This document shows positions 1 to 11,313 of a stretch of DNA of 64,000 bases, one piece after another. The notes under the pieces are model-generated. The model saw only the letters and a list, made by a program, of their open reading frames with translations. It ran no database searches and was not told the DNA's origin. Source of the stretch: Streptomyces vilmorinianum (GTDB lineage: Bacteria; Actinomycetota; Actinomycetes; Streptomycetales; Streptomycetaceae); contig NZ_CP040244.1 in assembly GCF_005517195.1 (NCBI RefSeq), forward strand, positions 1,692,001 to 1,756,000. Direction: 5' to 3'. Position numbers and translations under genes: made by a program. The stretch's first letter is position 1. Every line of letters starts with the position of its first letter.

Positions 1-177
1 CTGCTCCGTACGGCCGTCCCAGCGCACGGCCGAGGTCTCCCGGTCGACGCCGATCCGGTGGTTCCGGTCCGGGATCATGGCTCCGCAGCCGCACGCGTAC
101 GCCGGTGCGATGAGCGAGCCGAGCTGGAGCGCGATCAGCGCGACGATCATGGCCAGAATTCTGTGTGTCCCCCGCAT
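1..177 (-). CDS. DUF2330-type secreted protein, N-terminal fragment
   Basis: Only the first 59 codons are inside the window; the gene runs off the left edge. Translation from the ATG at 177 gives a basic start, a hydrophobic stretch (about residues 8-24) and an AYA-type signal peptidase site, followed by CGCGAMIPD. That Cys-rich start of the mature protein is characteristic of the DUF2330 family of actinobacterial exported proteins, which usually have a C-terminal membrane anchor. Function is unknown. The assignment rests on the signal peptide and one motif. Confidence 0.7.
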   Translation of the reverse strand, partial: MRGTHRILAMIVALIALQLGSLIAPAYACGCGAMIPDRNHRIGVDRETSAVRWDGRTEQ

Positions 178-299
178 GTTCCCTCAGACGCGGAGCATGA
201 AGATCCGGTTCCGGGCCCGCGGGGGCCTGGTCCGGCGGGAGGCGGGAGCCCCAGGCGTAGGAGGGATGAGCCCCCGCCTCCCCGTCTGTTTCCGGTCGG

Positions 300-2967
<2,668 letters not shown>

Positions 2968-3049
2968 ACGAGGGTGGGCGGGGGTTCCGGGTGCTCGACG
3001 ACCTCCGGTCGCACGCCCTCATGCTGCGCGGCGCCTGAGAAACGCCGCA

Positions 3050-3080
3050 GGCCCCGCCCCTCCGGAAGGAGGGCGGGGCC
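3050..3080. terminator. Bidirectional terminator between convergent genes
   Basis: A GC-rich hairpin of about 13 bp (arms 3050-3063 and 3068-3080, one bulge) lies between the convergent thiolase and transglycosylase-like genes and is followed by TT. Confidence 0.75.
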
Positions 3081-3105
3081 TTGCGTGGGCTGCCGGCGGT
3101 GACTC

Positions 3106-3507
3106 TTAGTACCAGCCGTTGGCCTGCCAGAAGTTCCAGGCGGCGTTCGGGGAGCCGTAGCGCTCGTTCATGTAGTTCAGGCCCCACTTGATCTGCGTGG
3201 CCGGGTTGGTCTTCCAGTCGGAGCCGGCCGAGGCCATCTTCGAGGCCGGCAGGGCCTGGACCAGGCCGTAGGCGCCGCTGGAGGAGTTGGTGGCGGTGTG
3301 GTTCCAACCGGACTCGTGCTCGACGATCTTGCTGAACGCCGCGTACTGCGACGCCGGCACGATCTGTCGGGCGATCTCCTGCGGGGTGGCGGCCGAGGCC
3401 GTACCCGTCGTACCCAGCACGGCACCCGAGGCGCCCAGCAGCACGGCTGCGGAGGCGGCGAAGGTCTTCTTGTGGGTGGAGACACGAGTGGCGATGGAGC
3501 GGAACAC
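3106..3507 (-). CDS. Secreted transglycosylase-like protein (SLT/Rpf fold)
   Basis: A 133-residue protein from GTG 3507. It has a signal peptide (basic N-terminus, [14 protein letters not shown] core, ASAA cleavage region) followed by a small lysozyme-like domain with IVEHESGWN, containing the expected catalytic Glu, and [13 protein letters not shown]. The C-terminal [17 protein letters not shown] is typical of Streptomyces short transglycosylase-like proteins that act on peptidoglycan outside the cell. The upstream frame is open but carries no signal-peptide-like start, so GTG 3507 is chosen although its ribosome site is weak. Confidence 0.85.
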   Translation of the reverse strand: MFRSIATRVSTHKKTFAASAAVLLGASGAVLGTTGTASAATPQEIARQIVPASQYAAFSKIVEHESGWNHTATNSSSGAYGLVQALPASKMASAGSDWKTNPATQIKWGLNYMNERYGSPNAAWNFWQANGWY

Positions 3508-3813
3508 GTAAGCACCTAACGTCGGGGACACGGGGTGCGCCGGGCGTTTCAGGCAAGCCGGAACCAGAGCCCGGGGGTCCCGGAGACTGGGGGAATCGGC
3601 CTGCCCGAGGCGCTGCGCTGTGCGGCAGCGGCCTGGCGACGTCCACCAGAGAAGCAGGACCGATACGGCGATGCAACGACCCCGTGTACGAGGCGACATC
3701 GAACCGACGGCGAACGTCCCGATGTCCGTAACAATGACGTTTTCGCAGGTAGAGGCCATCTATGGGGTGATTTGGGAGGATCTGAACCCCTCCTATTCCG
3801 GTTAGTACGTGAC
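3508..3813. other. Intergenic leader region
   Basis: About 300 bp upstream of the transglycosylase-like gene and downstream of the convergent end of the ECF operon. On the minus strand it is probably promoter plus a long 5' leader. I see GC-rich inverted segments but cannot assign a known riboswitch. No convincing gene. Confidence 0.4.
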
Positions 3814-4656
3814 TTAGGTCCTGTGGGGCGCCTCACCGTGGGGGGCCTCTTCCGGGGCCTCGAATGTGACCTGGGCCTCGAAGTTCGCACGCCGCGTGGC
3901 CCGCCGGAGCGCCTTGAGGAGCGTCCCGCCGACGGTGAGGGTGAGAACGACGGTGAGCGCGGCGCGGCCGAGGTCCCAGCCGAGGGAGGTGGCGAGGACG
4001 TACGCGACGAACCGGGCCAGGTTCTCGTGCACCGGATCGCCCGCCACGAAGGAGACGCCCGAGGCCAGACCGGGGACGATCGCCCAGCCGTACAGGTTCA
4101 TGATCGTGCCGTACGCGAACGCCGCCACGAAGCCGTACGCGGCGAGCATCAGCAGCTCCGCCCGGCCCCGCAGCCGCTCCGGGCCAGGGAGCAGACCCGC
4201 GCCCATCGTGAACCAGCCCATCGACAGCATCTGGAACGGCATCCACGGGCCCACCCCACCCGTGAGCAGGGCGGACGCGAACATCGTCACCGACCCGAGG
4301 ACGAACCCGAACCCCGGGCCGAGGACCCGGCCGCTCAGCACCATCAGGAAGAACATCGGCTCCAGACCGGCCGTCCCGGCGCCCAGCGGCCGCAGCGCCG
4401 CTCCCACGGCGGCCAGGACTCCCAGCATCGCCACCGCCTTCGCGTCCATGCCGCTGTCCGAGATGGTCGCGACGACGACGGCGACCAGCAGAGGGAGGAG
4501 GGCGGCGAAGAGCCAGGGGGCGTCGGCGGCGTGCGAGGTGACGGCCGCCGAGGAGTCCGCGAGCAGCGGCCAGCCGAACGCCATGACACCCATCACCGAG
4601 ATCAGGACGAGCGCGGCGACCGAGCGCGGCCCGAGCCGGACGGGGCGGGACGTCAC
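3814..4656 (-). CDS. ECF transporter substrate-binding (S) component
   Basis: A 280-residue integral membrane protein with about six hydrophobic segments (for example VAALVLISVMGVMAFGW near the start and LFAALLPLLVAVVVATI). It is last in a run of GTGA/ATGA-coupled genes with an ECF ATPase and T component. Its GTG start overlaps the stop of the ATPase gene by 4 bp. The operon begins with a cobalamin riboswitch, so the ligand is inferred to be cobalamin or a precursor (CbrT-like role); the S-component sequence alone does not show this. The C-terminal tail is charged and cytosolic. Confidence 0.8.
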   Translation of the reverse strand: MTSRPVRLGPRSVAALVLISVMGVMAFGWPLLADSSAAVTSHAADAPWLFAALLPLLVAVVVATISDSGMDAKAVAMLGVLAAVGAALRPLGAGTAGLEPMFFLMVLSGRVLGPGFGFVLGSVTMFASALLTGGVGPWMPFQMLSMGWFTMGAGLLPGPERLRGRAELLMLAAYGFVAAFAYGTIMNLYGWAIVPGLASGVSFVAGDPVHENLARFVAYVLATSLGWDLGRAALTVVLTLTVGGTLLKALRRATRRANFEAQVTFEAPEEAPHGEAPHRT

Positions 4657-6863
4657 GGCGCCTCCCGGAGCGCCGCGGCGACCTGCTCGACGGTGAGCCA
4701 CGGCTGCGGGGCGAGGATCTTGGCGACCTGGGGGGAGAAGGCGGGGGAGGAGACGACGACCTCGGCGGTCGGTCCGTCCGCGACGACCTCGCCGCCCGCG
4801 AGGATCACGACCCGGTGCGCCAGCTCGGCGGCGAGCTCCACGTCGTGCGTGGCGAGCACGATGGCATGGCCGGCGGCGGCGAGCTCGCGCAGATGCGCGA
4901 CGAGACGGGCCTTGGCCGCGTAGTCGAGACCGCGGGTGGGCTCGTCGAGGAGCAGGAGCGGGGGGCGTCCGGTGAGGACGACGGCGAGCGCGAGCGCGAG
5001 GCGCTGCCCTTCGGACAGGTCGCGGGGGTGGGTGTCGTCCGCCACGCCCGGCAGCAGCTCGGACACCAGGGCCCGGCAGGTCCCGGGCACGGCGGACGCG
5101 TCCGCGTCGGCGGCGGCGCACTCGGCCGTGACCGTGTCCGCGTAGAGGAGGTCGCGGGGCTCCTGCGGTACGAGACCCACGTGGCGGATCAGCTCGCGGG
5201 GGTCGGTGCGGTGGGGGACGCGGCCGCGGACGAGAACGCTGCCGGAGGTGGGCTCGACCATCCCGACGAGCGCGCTGAGCAACGTCGACTTCCCGGCGCC
5301 GTTGCGGCCCATGAGGGCGACGGTCTCGCCGGCCCGGACGGTCAGGTCGACGCGCCGCAGCGCCTCGACACGTCCACGCCGGACGCCGAGGGCACGGACG
5401 TCGACGAGCGCGTCGGTGGGGGCGGGCCCGTCTGGGCGGGGCCGCCGCCAGAACCGGGAAATTCCCCCACCCCGCCCCTTCCCCGCAGCATCCATCGGCG
5501 GCTCCGCCGCGGGCTGCCGGGGGCTGGTGGACGGTTGATGTCCGGGGGCTGCCGCCCCCGGCCCCCGCTGAGCGGCAGCTTCGCGCCGGGGGGGTTGGGC
5601 GTTCGGCCTCGCGAGTGCCTCCCGGCCCGGCTGGGCGGTGGCTTCGCGCCGCGCGGGGTGGGCATCCGGGTCGGTGGGTGTTTCCGGGCCCGGCTGGGCG
5701 GTGGCTTCGCGCCGCGCGGGGTGGGCATCCGGGTCGGTGGGTGTTTCCGGGCCCGGCTGGGCGGTGGCTTCGCGCCGCGCGGGGTCGGCATCCGGGCCGG
5801 TGGGTGATTCCGGGCCCGGCTGGGCGGTGGCTTCGCGCCGCGCGGGTTGGGTGTCCGGCTCTGCGGGTGCCCCCGGTGCTACGTCCCGCTGGGGTTGGCT
5901 GTCCGGCGTCGCGGGCTCCCTCGGGCCCCGCTGGGCGGTAGCTTCGCGCACATTCAGCCCCGCCGGCGATTGAGGCGCGGGGGTCTGGGGGCGGAGCCCC
6001 CGGTTACGGGAAGGGGCGGGGTGGGGGAGGAGCCCCGCAGGGCCACCCTCCCGCAGCCGGGCCTCCAGGCGGACCCGCAGGTCGCCCGACCGGCGTCGGG
6101 CGTCGCGGACCGTCATGGGCAGGGGGGACCAGCCCGCCACGCGGCCCAGGGCCACCACCGGTGGGTGGACCGGGGAGACGGACATGATCTCAGCGGGCGG
6201 CCCCATGGCCCCGTCCGGCAGCAGGATCACCTGGTCCGCGTACTGGACCACGCGCTCCAGACGGTGCTCGGCCATCAGGACCGTCGTTCCGAGGTCGTGG
6301 ACCAGGCGCTGCAGGACTGCCAGGACGTCCTCCGCCGCCGCCGGGTCGAGCGCGGACGTCGGCTCGTCGAGGACCAGGACCTTGGGGTGCGGGGTCAGCA
6401 CCGAGCCGATCGCCACCCGCTGCTGCTGGCCCCCGGAGAGCGTCGCGATCGGCCGGTCGCGGAGCTCCGCCAGGCCCAGCAGGTCCAGGGTCTCCTCCAC
6501 CCGGCGCCGCATCACCTCCGGCGCCAGGCCCAGGGACTCCATCCCGTACGCCAGCTCGTCCTCGACCGTGTCCGTGACGAAGTGCGCGAGCGGATCCTGG
6601 CCGACCGTGCCGACCACGTCCGCCAGTTCGCGCGGCTTGTGCGTCCGCGTGTCGCGGCCCGCGACCGTGACCCGGCCCGTCAGCGTCCCGCCCGTGAAGT
6701 GCGGGACGAGCCCGGACACCGCGCCGAGCAGCGTCGACTTGCCGACGCCCGACGGGCCGACGAGGAGGACGAGTTCGCCCTCCGGGACGGTCAGGTTCAC
6801 GTCCCGCAGGGTGGGTTCGCCGGCCTCCCCGTAGCTCACGGAGACGTTCTCGAACCGGATCAC
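4653..6863 (-). CDS. Fused double ECF ATPase (EcfA-EcfA') with repetitive linker
   Basis: 736 residues from GTG 6863, which overlaps the upstream stop (GTGA). ATPase domain 1 has Walker A GPSGVGKST (about 36-44), signature LSGGQQQRVAIG and Walker B VLVLDEPTSALD. Domain 2 has GRNGAGKST (about 520-528), a signature LSEGQ and LLLLDEPTRGLD. Both drive the ECF transporter. Between them, roughly residues 290-480, lies a Pro/Ala/Gln-rich linker with 21-residue tandem repeats around RREATAQPGPETPTDPD. The same DNA on the other strand looks like a Streptomyces intergenic repeat that has been read through. It is coupled to the T component upstream and the S component downstream. Confidence 0.88.
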   Translation of the reverse strand: MIRFENVSVSYGEAGEPTLRDVNLTVPEGELVLLVGPSGVGKSTLLGAVSGLVPHFTGGTLTGRVTVAGRDTRTHKPRELADVVGTVGQDPLAHFVTDTVEDELAYGMESLGLAPEVMRRRVEETLDLLGLAELRDRPIATLSGGQQQRVAIGSVLTPHPKVLVLDEPTSALDPAAAEDVLAVLQRLVHDLGTTVLMAEHRLERVVQYADQVILLPDGAMGPPAEIMSVSPVHPPVVALGRVAGWSPLPMTVRDARRRSGDLRVRLEARLREGGPAGLLPHPAPSRNRGLRPQTPAPQSPAGLNVREATAQRGPREPATPDSQPQRDVAPGAPAEPDTQPARREATAQPGPESPTGPDADPARREATAQPGPETPTDPDAHPARREATAQPGPETPTDPDAHPARREATAQPGREALARPNAQPPRREAAAQRGPGAAAPGHQPSTSPRQPAAEPPMDAAGKGRGGGISRFWRRPRPDGPAPTDALVDVRALGVRRGRVEALRRVDLTVRAGETVALMGRNGAGKSTLLSALVGMVEPTSGSVLVRGRVPHRTDPRELIRHVGLVPQEPRDLLYADTVTAECAAADADASAVPGTCRALVSELLPGVADDTHPRDLSEGQRLALALAVVLTGRPPLLLLDEPTRGLDYAAKARLVAHLRELAAAGHAIVLATHDVELAAELAHRVVILAGGEVVADGPTAEVVVSSPAFSPQVAKILAPQPWLTVEQVAAALREAP
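5560..6035. repeat. 63-bp tandem repeats and a dispersed G/C-rich element inside the ATPase linker
   Basis: The word GCTTCGCG recurs at 5578, 5641, 5704, 5767 and 5830, a strict 63-bp period, so each unit adds 21 codons. Next to it (about 5955-6035) is a G-rich block containing GGCGATTGAGGCGCGGGGGT and CGGAGCCCCCGGTTACGGGA, of the type common between Streptomyces genes. Here it stays in frame on the minus strand. Confidence 0.8.
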
Positions 6864-7951
6864 GCGGACTCCTTCGGCACAGGGGCGACGAACGCGGGCA
6901 CCAGGCCCACCAGCAACGACACGGCGGGCCACACCGGAAGTTCCGGCGCCTCCAGCGGAACGACCCCGGGATGCAGCGCCTCGTACGCGTAGCTGTTCGC
7001 CCAGATCATCAGCGCCGCCACCACCACCCCAGAGCCGGCCACCAGCCACGCCCGCACCCCCCACCGGTCCGGCCGGTACCGGCTCCGTACCGCACGGCGC
7101 CCGCCGAGCCGCAGCCCGGCCATCGCCGCGACCAGACCGGCGACCACCAGCGGCAGCCCGTACCCCGCGCCCTGCGCCGCCAGCAGACCGTACGAGCCCG
7201 CGCACACCCCGAGCAGCCCGCCCAGCGTCAGCACGTTCGTCGTCCGCCGCACGGCCGCCGGCACCTGGGCCGTACGCCCGTATCCGCGCGCGTCCATCGA
7301 CGCCGCCACCGCGATCGAGCGCTCCAGCGCGCCCTCCAGGACCGGAAGGCCGATCTGCAGCACCGCCCGCACCCCGCCCGTCGGCCGCCCCCGCAGCCGC
7401 CGGGCCGTGCGCAGCCGCACCACGTCGGCCACCATGTTCGGCGCGAAGGTCATCGCCACGACGACGGCCACCCCGGCCTCGTACAGCGCGCCCGGCAGCG
7501 ACTTGAGCAACCGCGCCGGGTTGGCGAGCGCGTTCGCCGCGCCCACGCAGATCAGCAGGGTCGCCAGCTTGGCCCCGTCGTACAGCGCGAAGACCACCTG
7601 TTCCGCCGTGACCCGGCCGCCGATCCGCACGCCCTGCGCCCACTCGGGCAGCGGTGCCTCGGGCAGGGTGAACAGCTCGTGCGTTCCCGGGATCGACGAG
7701 CCGAGGACCACCGAGAAGACCACCCGCAGGGCCACCACGAACAGGCCCAGCTTCACGAACGCCCCGTACGAACGCGCCCAGGGGGCGTCCGTGCGGCGGG
7801 CGGCGACGACATAGCCGGCGACGCCGACGATCAGGCCGAGCAGCAGCGGGTTGGTGGTACGGGAGGCGGCCACGGCCAGCCCCAGCGCCCAGAGCCACCA
7901 GGCGCCCGCGTGCAGCGCGTTGGAGCGGTTCGCCTCGGGGGCACGGATCAT
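6860..7951 (-). CDS. ECF transporter T component (CbiQ/EcfT-like)
   Basis: 363-residue membrane protein from ATG 7951. Several hydrophobic helices flank a cytoplasmic region with SMDARGYGR (an Ala-Arg-Gly type coupling motif, about residues 213-221) and a second charged segment RLRTARRLRGR. EcfT coupling helices carry such motifs and contact the ATPases. It overlaps the upstream gene by ATGA and the downstream ATPase by GTGA, so the subunits are translationally coupled. Confidence 0.85.
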   Translation of the reverse strand: MIRAPEANRSNALHAGAWWLWALGLAVAASRTTNPLLLGLIVGVAGYVVAARRTDAPWARSYGAFVKLGLFVVALRVVFSVVLGSSIPGTHELFTLPEAPLPEWAQGVRIGGRVTAEQVVFALYDGAKLATLLICVGAANALANPARLLKSLPGALYEAGVAVVVAMTFAPNMVADVVRLRTARRLRGRPTGGVRAVLQIGLPVLEGALERSIAVAASMDARGYGRTAQVPAAVRRTTNVLTLGGLLGVCAGSYGLLAAQGAGYGLPLVVAGLVAAMAGLRLGGRRAVRSRYRPDRWGVRAWLVAGSGVVVAALMIWANSYAYEALHPGVVPLEAPELPVWPAVSLLVGLVPAFVAPVPKESA

Positions 7952-8622
7952 GCGCGGCGGCGCGCCTTCCAGATCGCGGCGCCGCCCAGCGCGAGTACGG
8001 CCGCCCCGCCCACGACGATCCCGGCGGAGGGACCCCCGTCGCCGTCGACGTCCGCCACCTTGGTGGCCGTGGCCGTGACCGTGGCCGCGGCCGTGGGATT
8101 CGCGCCGGAGTCGGTCTCCGCCACCTGCTCGCCGCAGCCCTTCGCCGGGTACCCCGCGATCCCGCACAGCAGCGCCGCGCTGTCGTACCGCAGCGGTTTC
8201 GCCACCGCGGCCAGCGCCTCCGCCGCCGTCGCGTCCTCGCGGACCTGCGCGCAGCCGGTCTTCCGTGCCGGGTCGGGCGGGGTCTCGCCCTGCGGGGCGT
8301 CCGCCGCCGAGCCGAAGTCGACGACGACCGCGACCCGCTTGGTGCCCGCCTTCCGCTCCGTACCGGAGCAGAGCGCCGTGAAGTCGGGGGCGGCGCCGGG
8401 CCGCGAGGCGTCGCTCGTGTCCTCGCTGACCGCGAAGCGGAAGCCGATCGCGTCCCCGTCCGCGGGCCGGGCGGTCGCCGGGCCCTGCGTCGCGTACGCC
8501 CAGTTCCCGCCGCCGTCGCTCTCCCAGAACGACCAGTACCGGTATCCGCCGGCCTGCGCGGGAGACGCGGCGGCCAGCGTGAGGACCACGCCCGCCGCCG
8601 CGCCGACGACTCTGGCCCTCAC
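7948..8622 (-). CDS. Secreted, C-terminally anchored protein of the ECF operon (SCO2322-like)
   Basis: 224 residues from GTG 8622 (GTGA overlap with the gene upstream). It has a signal peptide ending near ASPAQAG and a mature domain starting GGYRYWSFWESDGGGNWAYA. A Ser/Thr/Ala-rich stretch is followed by one transmembrane helix (GIVVGGAAVLALGGAAIW) and a KARRRA stop-transfer tail. From memory this matches the family NCBI calls SCO2322. It is probably an extracellular, membrane-tethered partner of the transporter. Biochemical function is unknown. Confidence 0.75.
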   Translation of the reverse strand: MRARVVGAAAGVVLTLAAASPAQAGGYRYWSFWESDGGGNWAYATQGPATARPADGDAIGFRFAVSEDTSDASRPGAAPDFTALCSGTERKAGTKRVAVVVDFGSAADAPQGETPPDPARKTGCAQVREDATAAEALAAVAKPLRYDSAALLCGIAGYPAKGCGEQVAETDSGANPTAAATVTATATKVADVDGDGGPSAGIVVGGAAVLALGGAAIWKARRRA

Positions 8623-9878
8623 TTCTTGCGCCCGCTCAACAGGAAGCCGATCCCGACGCCGACGACCATGCCGATGCCGATGATCCACCACAGGTCGAAG
8701 GAGCCGGAGCCCTCGTCCTTCTTCTCGCTCGCCGAGGCGGTGGCGGACGGCGAGCTCTGCGGCGCGGGACCGGTGGCGCCCAGCTCCTTGAGGAGGTCGA
8801 CCGAGCCGAAGGCGCGCGGGTCCACGCCCATGGCGTTCGCGGCGAAGATCAGCTGGGCCCAGGCGGCGGGGCCGCCCTCCTTGGCCCAGGCCGCGGAGTT
8901 CTGCTGCAGCCAGGTCAGCGCCCCGGCCGCCTCCTTGGTGGCGCCGGTCGCGGCCAGCGCGACGACGGCGTCCGCGGTGTTGCCGTAGTCGGGCAGCTCG
9001 GTCGGGTCGGCGGCGCCCGGCATCGGCGGAGTGTTCAGGTGGCCGGTCTTCGCCAGCGCGGCGGCCAGGTAGGAGGCCCCGTTGAGCGCGACCCGGTTCG
9101 CTGTGGGCTTGGGCAGGTCCGTGCAGGTGGGGGTCTGCTCGGGCTTCACCCCGCGCGCGGTGATGCCCTTGCCGAGCCCGGCGAGCGTGGCGGCCGCGGT
9201 GGCGTCGGCGTTCGCGAGCAGCGTGCCGTTCTTGTCGGGCTGGTACGCGAACGCGCCCGCCCCGTCCTTGGCGGAGCAGGGCAGGGCGAGGCCGAGCAGC
9301 GCGTCGTACGGGGTCCTGCCCTCGGCGGACTTCACCTCGCCCGGCTTCTCGCCGAGCGCGGTGAGCGCGCTGATCACGATCGAGGTGGAGTTGGCGTCGC
9401 TGGGGCTGCCGGGGTTGTAGCCCCAGCCGCCGTCCTTGTTCTGCACGCCCTTGAGCCAGCCCGCGCCGGCCGTGGCGGCCCGGGCCTGCGCCTCGGGGTC
9501 GGCACTGCGCGGCCTGGCCCCGGTGAGGGCCTGGACGGCGACGGCCGTGGCGTTGGTGTCCAGCATCGTGGCCGGGTCGCAGGGCTTGGTGGGGTCGGGC
9601 CGGTACGAGGCGAAGGCGCCGCTGTCGCACTGCTGCTCCCGCAGCCAGGTCACGGCCTGCTCGGCGGGCTGCACTCCGCTGGTCGTCTGCGCGATGAGGG
9701 CGACCGACTGGCGCCACACGCCGTCGTACGTCGGGTCCTTCGTGCCGTAGAGACCGGAGGGGATCACGGGCGCGGGGGTGGCGGACGGGGAGGGCGCGGC
9801 GGTCGCGGCGGGGGCCAGGCCGGTGCAGAGCACGGCGGCGGCGGCGAACGCGGCGGCGCCGCGGCGGACGGTGATCAT
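8619..9878 (-). CDS. Secreted alpha/alpha-barrel protein (prenyltransferase/squalene-oxidase repeat; transcobalamin-like)
   Basis: 419 residues from ATG 9878 with an excellent ribosome site (AGGAGAGG). It has a signal peptide ending ATAAPS, then repeated helical units with signatures such as WLKGVQNKDGGWGYNPG and GNTADAVVALAATGA. A Ser-rich region, one transmembrane helix (WWIIGIGMVVGVGIGFLL) and a SGRKK tail follow. The repeat fold is shared by squalene cyclases and eukaryotic cobalamin carriers (intrinsic factor, transcobalamin). As first gene after a cobalamin riboswitch in an ECF operon, a cell-surface cobalamin-binding role is the best inference; catalytic cyclase motifs are absent. Confidence 0.78.
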   Translation of the reverse strand: MITVRRGAAAFAAAAVLCTGLAPAATAAPSPSATPAPVIPSGLYGTKDPTYDGVWRQSVALIAQTTSGVQPAEQAVTWLREQQCDSGAFASYRPDPTKPCDPATMLDTNATAVAVQALTGARPRSADPEAQARAATAGAGWLKGVQNKDGGWGYNPGSPSDANSTSIVISALTALGEKPGEVKSAEGRTPYDALLGLALPCSAKDGAGAFAYQPDKNGTLLANADATAAATLAGLGKGITARGVKPEQTPTCTDLPKPTANRVALNGASYLAAALAKTGHLNTPPMPGAADPTELPDYGNTADAVVALAATGATKEAAGALTWLQQNSAAWAKEGGPAAWAQLIFAANAMGVDPRAFGSVDLLKELGATGPAPQSSPSATASASEKKDEGSGSFDLWWIIGIGMVVGVGIGFLLSGRKK

Positions 9879-9899
9879 GCGTGCTGGCCTCTCCTGCGG

Positions 9900-10075
9900 C
9901 CGGGCACCGGCACGCTCAAGGCACCAGGCTCGGCTCCGTATTCCTCGACGGTGCCGGCGGTCACGTCCCGGGCGGGGCATTCCGACTGACCACCAGGGGT
10001 GGCTCACGGTTGCGGGTCAGTGCCGGATTTGCACCGGCTTCCCCCCGTACGGGTGTGATGACGACTCGCACACTC
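9900..10075 (-). ncRNA. Cobalamin (B12) riboswitch
   Basis: On the minus strand, upstream of the ECF operon, the core reads GGGGGAAGCCGGTGCAAATC followed by CGGCACTGACCCGCAACCGT (about 10009-10048). This is the conserved AdoCbl riboswitch core, including the GGTGCAAATCC...ACTG.CCCGCAAC block. A paired expression-platform region continues to about 20 nt before the ATG at 9878. High cobalamin is expected to shut down the downstream operon. Confidence 0.93.
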
Positions 10076-10116
10076 TACCGGCCCGTACCCCCCACGCCCC
10101 GTGGGTGGGAGCGGCC

Positions 10117-11157
10117 TCACACTGCGACGTACGCGACCGGGTCCGTGCCCGCCACGGCCTCCGCGCGGCCCAGCTTCACCAGGCGGCGCACATGGGCCTC
10201 GGCCTCGCTGACCGCGATGTTCCGGGAGCCGTACGGGATCTGCTCCCAGGGGCGGTTCCACTCCATGCGCTCGGCGAGCTGCCACGGGGTGAGCGGGGCG
10301 GCAGCGAGCAGGGCGAGCAGTCCGGTCAGCCGCTCCTCGTGGTGGTCGAGCAGCTCCCGGACCCGGCCGGCGGCGTCCGCGAACGCGTACTGGTGGGCGG
10401 GGAGCACCTCGGCCACGCCCAGGCGTCCGATGCGCTCCAGCGAGTCCAGGTAGTCGCCGAGGGGGTCGGTGACGGTCGCGTCGTCCGGGTCCTCGTAGAG
10501 GCCGATGTGCGGGGAGATCCCGGGCAGCAGGTGGTCGCCGGAGAAGAGGCGGCCGCGGCCGGGCAGTCGCGCGGGGTGCTCCTCCTCCAGGTGGAGGCAG
10601 ACATGGCCGGGTGTGTGGCCGGGGGTCCAGATCGCGCGCAGTCGCCGTCCCGCGAGGTCGAGGAGTTCGCCGGGGACGATCTCGCGGTCGGGGAGGGCGG
10701 AGCGCAGTCCGGGCAGGGTGCGCATCCGGCCGGCCGAGCGGGCGGCGAGGAGCGGGGCGGTGTGCTCCTCGGGGGCGCCGACGGCGGCCAGTTTGCGGGC
10801 GAGGTAGTCGAGCCAGGCGCCGGGCTCGGACTCGCGCGTGCGGCGGACGACGGCGGTGTCGGCGGAGTGCATCGCGATCCACGCGCCGGACTCCTCGCGG
10901 ACCTTGCCCGACAGGCCGTGGTGGTCGGGGTGGTGGTGGGTGATGACGACCCCGTGGACGTCCCGTACGGACGTGCCCAACGCGGCGAGTCCCGCGCCGA
11001 GTTCGCTCCAGGAGGCGGGGTCGTCCCAGCCGGTGTCGACGAGGACGGGGCCGCGGTCGGTGTCGAGGAGGTGGACCAGGGTGTGCCCGAGCGGGTTGTC
11101 GGGGATGGGGACCTGGATCGACCAGACGCCTCCGCCGTGTTCGGTCACCTGCGTCAT
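10117..11157 (-). CDS. Metallo-beta-lactamase-fold hydrolase
   Basis: 346 residues from ATG 11157. The dinuclear-metal motif is THHHPDHHGL (about 73-82), followed by a second His in TPGHTPGHVCLH and an Asp/His pair in FSGDHLLPG and LPAHQY, all typical of the MBL-fold hydrolase superfamily. A C-terminal helical region (RMEWNRPWEQI) resembles the winged-helix tail of LACTB2/thioesterase-like members. An exact KstR-type box sits 38-51 bp upstream of the ATG. This suggests a CoA-thioester or lactone substrate in steroid/lipid catabolism, but no direct evidence defines it. Confidence 0.85.
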   Translation of the reverse strand: MTQVTEHGGGVWSIQVPIPDNPLGHTLVHLLDTDRGPVLVDTGWDDPASWSELGAGLAALGTSVRDVHGVVITHHHPDHHGLSGKVREESGAWIAMHSADTAVVRRTRESEPGAWLDYLARKLAAVGAPEEHTAPLLAARSAGRMRTLPGLRSALPDREIVPGELLDLAGRRLRAIWTPGHTPGHVCLHLEEEHPARLPGRGRLFSGDHLLPGISPHIGLYEDPDDATVTDPLGDYLDSLERIGRLGVAEVLPAHQYAFADAAGRVRELLDHHEERLTGLLALLAAAPLTPWQLAERMEWNRPWEQIPYGSRNIAVSEAEAHVRRLVKLGRAEAVAGTDPVAYVAV

Positions 11158-11195
11158 CGATTCCCCGATTCCGGCCGCTCGATCACCACGATTAC

Positions 11196-11209
11196 TGGAA
11201 CGCGTTCCA
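11196..11209. promoter_or_regulatory. KstR-type box (exact) upstream of MBL-fold hydrolase
   Basis: TggAACgcGTTccA matches TnnAACnnGTTnnA exactly and is a perfect dyad GGAACGCGTTCC. It is the only obvious operator in the promoter region of the MBL-fold gene. Confidence 0.8.
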
Positions 11210-11313
11210 ATGGTCGCCCAAGTCTACTTCCCTGCAAAGGGTTTGGACTGAGCGTCAGCCGGACCGGGCGGACCGGGCGGACCGGACGGACCGGTCGGGC
11301 TGATGGGGCGCGG

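Noticed and set aside
3508..3813. Possible c-di-AMP (ydaO-type) riboswitch before the transglycosylase-like gene
   Set aside because: The family often has such a leader in Streptomyces, but I could not find the conserved sequence blocks on the minus strand.
3535..4923. Long open frame on the plus strand opposite the ECF operon
   Set aside because: Arg/Gly/Glu-rich composition with no family motifs; it is an antisense shadow of the real minus-strand membrane protein and ATPase.
5560..5960. CRISPR-like array
   Set aside because: The 63-bp units are contiguous and in frame within a protein, with no spacers.
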